From Eggerthellales bacterium UBA948 (GTDB lineage: Bacteria > Actinomycetota > Coriobacteriia > Coriobacteriales > UBA8131): DNA of 9,547 nt. This document shows, piece after piece, positions 6,836 through 9,547 of this stretch. Made by a program: the position numbers and the translations under genes. The stretch's first letter is position 1; each line of letters starts with the position of its first letter. The DNA lies in assembly GCA_002293265.1 (NCBI GenBank), contig DBCW01000026.1, positions 14,039 through 23,585 of the forward strand, read 5' to 3'. The notes beneath the pieces are model-generated. The model had not been told where the DNA came from. It saw nothing but the letters and a program-made list of their open reading frames with translations, and made no database searches.

Positions 6836-8269
6836 CTATTTAATATAGTCGCGCAAGATCTGGGTTACACCTTGTGCACTACAGGGTACCATAATTACTT
6901 TAAGATCAAGGGATTTTGCCATCTCGTTGATGCTTAAGTTGTCCAAAGTGAGCGCATCAGCATTAAAAATCACATCCGGCACGGCAACTATTGCGTTTTT
7001 GGGTATGTGGAGAATGAGCAGCTGCTCGATGATGTCTTTTGCTGTGAGCAAGCCGGCAACGGTAACATTTCCGCCAAAGAAGTTGTTTTTTATGGGGATG
7101 ACTTCGACAGGCAACTGCTCAGTGAGTTTAGTTAGCGTTGGCGCAAAAGCCTCGCCGGTAACCAGGTAGATGTTACAAGCATCTTCTCCGTTCTCACAAT
7201 CCCCTCTGTCAACCTCAATCTCCTTGTCATTTTCGCAAACCTCCCTGTCACTGTCGCAAACCCCCCTGCCACTGTCGCTTCGGCGGGAATCCACGCAACA
7301 GCCAAAGACGTCCTCGGCACAGCCCTGCCACTCATCCATAAAGGCACGAAGCATGCCTATGCCATCTTCGAATTGAGGAAAATCGCCGTAGTAATCAGCA
7401 GCCGGAATGGACAATTCAGCCTTTAAATACCACTCATCTGCCAGCTGAAATCGCGTCTCGCCAAACGTTTCCCACGCACGCTCCTGATAAGGTCTCAGTT
7501 GTTCAATAACCGCTCTCGACTCACCCGGACTAAAAGACTTCTGCAGCTTGGCATATTTCGTATACCCATAAGGCACAATGCCAGCAGAAAGTATGTTGGG
7601 GCGATCCTCTATCCATTTGAGTGTTGCATCCAGCTCCTCGCCATCATTGATGCCGGGAACCAAAACGATCTGGGCGTGCACATCAATGCCACTGTCCAGC
7701 AAGTCTTCTAAAACCTCTATACCACGAGCATGGTTTTTGCCCATCAGACGGTGTCTTACATCGGAAGTAACTGCATGCAGTGATACATGCAGTGGCGATA
7801 TTCGCTGCTCAATTATTCTATCTACATCTTCGTCACTCAGGTTAGTTAGGGTCACAAAATTACCCTGCAAAAACGAGAGCCGATAGTCATCATCACGCAA
7901 ATAAAGCGGTGATCGCATACCTTTTGGCAGCATAGTCATGAAACAGAACATGCAATTATTACGACACGTCATAATCTTTGTGAATAATGGGTCAGCAAAA
8001 TTGATACCCCAAGGCTCACCAAAATCCCTGGTCATGATGATCATTTGGCCATCGTTTAAGGTTAGCTCGGTCTCATCGCCATCAGTCAGCCAAAGCCAGT
8101 CGATAATGTCATGCATGGTAATTCCATCGACCTCTAAGATCACCATATCGGGCTTTATCCCTGCATGATCGGCAGGCGAATCGTCATCTACATGCGATAT
8201 TTGCGCACCAATAAGTGCCGGAGATATCTGATCGCCATACTTTGTAGTTTTTAAGTCTTGAGAACTCAC
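6836..8269 (-). CDS. PDZ / radical SAM / DUF512 protein with a cysteine-rich repeat insertion
   Basis: A 477-residue protein of the DUF512 family, whose biochemical role is not established. An N-terminal PDZ-like domain covers residues about 18-80 (SPADHAGIKPDMVILEVDG). A radical-SAM-type segment follows with Cys102, Cys106 and Cys109 in CxxxCxxC spacing (TCRNNCMFCF), expected to bind a [4Fe-4S] cluster. The DUF512 region occupies the C-terminal half (PYGYTKY, QLADEWYLKAEL, LVTGEAFAPTL, NNFFGGNVTVAGLLTAKDI, PDVIFNADALTLDNLS). Between GMLRAFMDEW and the VTGE block, residues about 324-365 form an acidic, cysteine-rich insertion with a seven-residue period, and family members normally have only a short linker here. 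The GTG start overlaps the ispH stop by four bases (GTGA), indicating coupling. The ispH - DUF512 - der order is a recurrent neighbourhood, in my recollection, in Coriobacteriia. Confidence 0.9.
   Translation of the reverse strand: MSSQDLKTTKYGDQISPALIGAQISHVDDDSPADHAGIKPDMVILEVDGITMHDIIDWLWLTDGDETELTLNDGQMIIMTRDFGEPWGINFADPLFTKIMTCRNNCMFCFMTMLPKGMRSPLYLRDDDYRLSFLQGNFVTLTNLSDEDVDRIIEQRISPLHVSLHAVTSDVRHRLMGKNHARGIEVLEDLLDSGIDVHAQIVLVPGINDGEELDATLKWIEDRPNILSAGIVPYGYTKYAKLQKSFSPGESRAVIEQLRPYQERAWETFGETRFQLADEWYLKAELSIPAADYYGDFPQFEDGIGMLRAFMDEWQGCAEDVFGCCVDSRRSDSGRGVCDSDREVCENDKEIEVDRGDCENGEDACNIYLVTGEAFAPTLTKLTEQLPVEVIPIKNNFFGGNVTVAGLLTAKDIIEQLLILHIPKNAIVAVPDVIFNADALTLDNLSINEMAKSLDLKVIMVPCSAQGVTQILRDYIK
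7175..7294 (-). repeat. Dispersed repeat copy B continuing into a 21-base tandem array (inside the DUF512 gene)
   Basis: On the minus strand the 25-base core (7294 to 7270) is shared exactly with copy A. From 7279 it continues as tandem units with codon boundaries in phase: 7279-7259, 7258-7238 and 7237-7217 are 21 bases each, 7216-7199 is an 18-base degenerate unit, and 7198-7178 is a further 21-base unit. Units 1 and 2 differ at only a few bases (GACAGT, G/A, GACAGG, G-rich, GTTTGC) and later ones diverge progressively. The encoded pattern is [C/S]-[D/E]-[S/N]-[D/G]-[R/K]-[E/G]-[V/I], seen as SDSGRGV, CDSDREV, CENDKEI, EVDRGD and CENGEDA. The gradient suggests an old expansion with a fresh end next to the core. 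Confidence 0.85.
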
Positions 8270-9111
8270 GTCTGATTTTCCAGCGCCGCTAAGGCTCGCT
8301 CAACAGCAATTATCTGGTTCTCCGGTGTAGAGGCACCGGCCGTAATGCCAACCAAACTAGCACCCTCAAACCAATCCTTGCTGAGTTCTGTGGGTCTTTC
8401 TATGTGATAAGTTTTTGGGCATACTTCTTGACAGAGTTGCGCCAAGCGAGTCGTATTGCCGGAGTTGCGTCCACCAACGATCACCATCACATCGGCTTTT
8501 TTGGCCAGCTCCACCGCAGCTTGTTGACGCTGCTTTGTAGCAAAACAAATAGTGTTTCGCACCCGAGGCTCTATGCCTCGCTGCCGCAACGCCTCAATAA
8601 TTGCTTCCAACACGCTGGCTGCCTGCGTGGTTTGCACAACAATACCAACTTTGCTTGACTCCAAGTGCTCGGGAATGTCTGATGGGTCTTGTACGACGAT
8701 CGCATTATCGCCGGCATAAGCATGAATGCCCTCGACTTCGGGATGTCCTAACTCGCCAACTACCATCACCAAGTAACCCTGCTCACGCAGGCTCCAAGCA
8801 GCTTCATGAGCCTTTGACACGTGGGGGCAAGTGGCATCAACAACCGTAAGCCCTTTTTCGTGAGCTTGCTTGATGATCGAAGGCTCAACGCCATGAGAAC
8901 GTATCACCACCACACCGCTATCGATCTCGTCTACCGTAGCTGCCTCTTCAACACCTCGACCACGCAACTCGCTTACAACCTGAGGGTTGTGAATAAGCGG
9001 TCCCAAGGTATGCACTACCGCATCGGTATGACACGCAGCATCATCCACAAGTGACAAAGCGCGCTCGACCCCATAACAAGCACCGGCATATTTTGAACGA
9101 ATAATCTTCAT
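8266..9111 (-). CDS. ispH: 4-hydroxy-3-methylbut-2-enyl diphosphate reductase IspH (LytB)
   Basis: The last enzyme of the MEP pathway; it reduces HMBPP to IPP and DMAPP with a [4Fe-4S] cluster. In 281 residues the three cluster cysteines are Cys12 (GACYGVERAL), Cys95 (DATCPHVSKAH) and Cys189 (NTICFATKQRQQA). Substrate-pocket residues are His41 (LGPLIHNPQV), His73 (RSHGVE), His123 and Glu125 (GHPEVEG), the TTQ segment at 161-163, GGRNSGNTTRL and TAGASTPENQI. I chose the ATG at 9111 because the family begins MKII-AxxAG-C-GV at this point, and GGAG precedes it, although the spacing of 2 bases is short. An in-frame ATG at 9147 would add 12 residues and lies only a few bases from the proposed transcription start. 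The gene ends in a 4-base overlap with the DUF512 gene and heads the operon. Confidence 0.96.
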   Translation of the reverse strand: MKIIRSKYAGACYGVERALSLVDDAACHTDAVVHTLGPLIHNPQVVSELRGRGVEEAATVDEIDSGVVVIRSHGVEPSIIKQAHEKGLTVVDATCPHVSKAHEAAWSLREQGYLVMVVGELGHPEVEGIHAYAGDNAIVVQDPSDIPEHLESSKVGIVVQTTQAASVLEAIIEALRQRGIEPRVRNTICFATKQRQQAAVELAKKADVMVIVGGRNSGNTTRLAQLCQEVCPKTYHIERPTELSKDWFEGASLVGITAGASTPENQIIAVERALAALENQT

Positions 9112-9157
9112 GTCTCCATTGTATACGAGAGGCTGGGGTTTAATCATAGTTTTGCCT

Positions 9158-9166
9158 ATTATGCCA
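9158..9166 (-). promoter_or_regulatory. Candidate extended -10 promoter for the ispH operon
   Basis: On the minus strand TGGCATAAT gives a -10 hexamer CATAAT (five of six) preceded by TG at the extended -10 position. The best -35 at 17-base spacing (TGAATA, 9181-9186) matches only three of six. Transcription would begin near 9151, leaving about 40 bases before the preferred ispH ATG at 9111. It sits in the short gap after the methyltransferase gene, which shows no convincing terminator, so readthrough from upstream is also possible. Confidence 0.4.
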
Positions 9167-9236
9167 AGAAAGCACCGATTTATTCATTGCATGTTGTTTA
9201 GTTTATATGCAGGTTAATGTCTACCAAGCTGATAGA

Positions 9237-9547
9237 TCAGTATGGCTTCCTGGCACTCAATATAAACATTGATGCATCTTGCCTCATGAAGTTCTTTTCA
9301 CCATGGTAGAAAGTTTTTGAGCTTATCCGACCAAAACCCAAGCTCCGTAAAACCAGAGTCAGATCTTGCTGTTCAAAGCCGTTGTGAACCTCATCTGAGA
9401 CAACACTTACATTCTTGTCAAAATCAACGATCACTAACTGTCCATCAGGCACCAAAACATCGTACATCTTTTCTAAAAGCAATTTGTAGTCTTTTTCATG
9501 AAGAAGAACTTGCGCCATAATTACGTAGTTTGCCTTAAAGTGCTTCA
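9237..9547 (-). CDS. Class I SAM-dependent methyltransferase, C-terminal part (cut by window edge)
   Basis: The reading frame is open to the right edge of the window, so only the last 103 codons are visible and the true start lies outside. The segment FKANYVIMAQVLLHEKDYKLLLEKM, then YDVLVPDGQLVIVDFDKN, matches strand 4, the following helix and strand 5 of the Methyltransf_11/25 Rossmann fold. In the family this reads roughly 'fD-i---vl-H---y---l-e--rvLkpgG-l-ivDf'. A C-terminal region with LVLRSLGFGRISSKTFYHGEKNF fits the usual last strands. The SAM-binding GxGxG motif would lie upstream, outside the window. An internal ATG at 9516-9518 falls in the middle of the fold and is not a credible start. 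Substrate cannot be told. It ends 125 bases before the preferred ispH start and is probably a separate unit. Confidence 0.75.
   Translation of the reverse strand, partial: KHFKANYVIMAQVLLHEKDYKLLLEKMYDVLVPDGQLVIVDFDKNVSVVSDEVHNGFEQQDLTLVLRSLGFGRISSKTFYHGEKNFMRQDASMFILSARKPY

Noticed and set aside
7132..7376. Overlapping open frames on both strands across the DUF512 repeat array
   Set aside because: They arise because the 21-base unit is open in five of six frames; the DUF512 frame is the one continuous with conserved domains on both sides.
9123..9134. GAGGCTGGGGTTT near the ispH start as a third copy of the dispersed repeat
   Set aside because: Only the G-run and TTT portion resembles the unit; the match is too short and lacks the 25-base core.
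9226..9243. CTGAT / ATCAG palindrome after the methyltransferase gene, as a terminator
   Set aside because: Very short stem with a tiny loop and no following T tract.

Overview
The window holds eight complete protein genes and one partial gene, all on the minus strand. No RNA gene, insertion sequence, CRISPR array or plus-strand gene could be supported. Mid-range base composition, GTG starts in five of eight complete genes, an ispH / DUF512 radical-SAM / der / plsY / gpsA neighbourhood and an OFA-type MFS transporter together suggest an anaerobic actinobacterium of class Coriobacteriia (Eggerthellales or Coriobacteriales). This placement is inferred from gene order and style, not from a database match. 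A clostridial relative is the main alternative.

Layout in transcription order (right to left): the 3' part of a class I SAM-dependent methyltransferase runs off the right edge (9547 to 9237). After a short gap with a possible extended -10 promoter comes a tight seven-gene run: ispH, a PDZ/radical-SAM/DUF512 protein, der, plsY, gpsA, rpe and a cysteine desulfurase (9111 to 1758). Junctions are a 4-base GTGA overlap, then gaps of 27, 5, 22, 14 and 15 bases, so one operon is very likely. A 370-base non-coding stretch (1388-1757) carries a possible weak terminator for this operon and a promoter with two inverted repeats for the last gene, an OFA-type MFS transporter (1387 to 143). That gene ends in a clear intrinsic terminator at 82-120.

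The operon combines isoprenoid precursor synthesis (IspH), ribosome maturation (Der), phospholipid entry (GpsA makes sn-glycerol-3-phosphate, PlsY acylates it), the pentose phosphate pathway (Rpe) and sulfur mobilisation. IspH and the DUF512 protein should both carry iron-sulfur clusters. The cysteine desulfurase at the far end is a plausible source of sulfur for them.

The most unusual feature is a dispersed repeat inside two of these housekeeping genes. A 25-base sequence is identical at 2046-2070 (plus strand) and 7270-7294 (minus strand). In each gene it lies within an extra, low-complexity, in-frame segment that the family normally lacks. In the DUF512 gene it runs into a decaying array of 21-base units encoding a cysteine-containing seven-residue repeat. 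In the desulfurase gene it lies in the opposite orientation to the reading direction and encodes a Pro/Thr/Ser-rich loop. Rpe also has an extra loop of about 23 residues, without a recognisable copy. This looks like a small mobile or expanding repeat that can be read through in either orientation.
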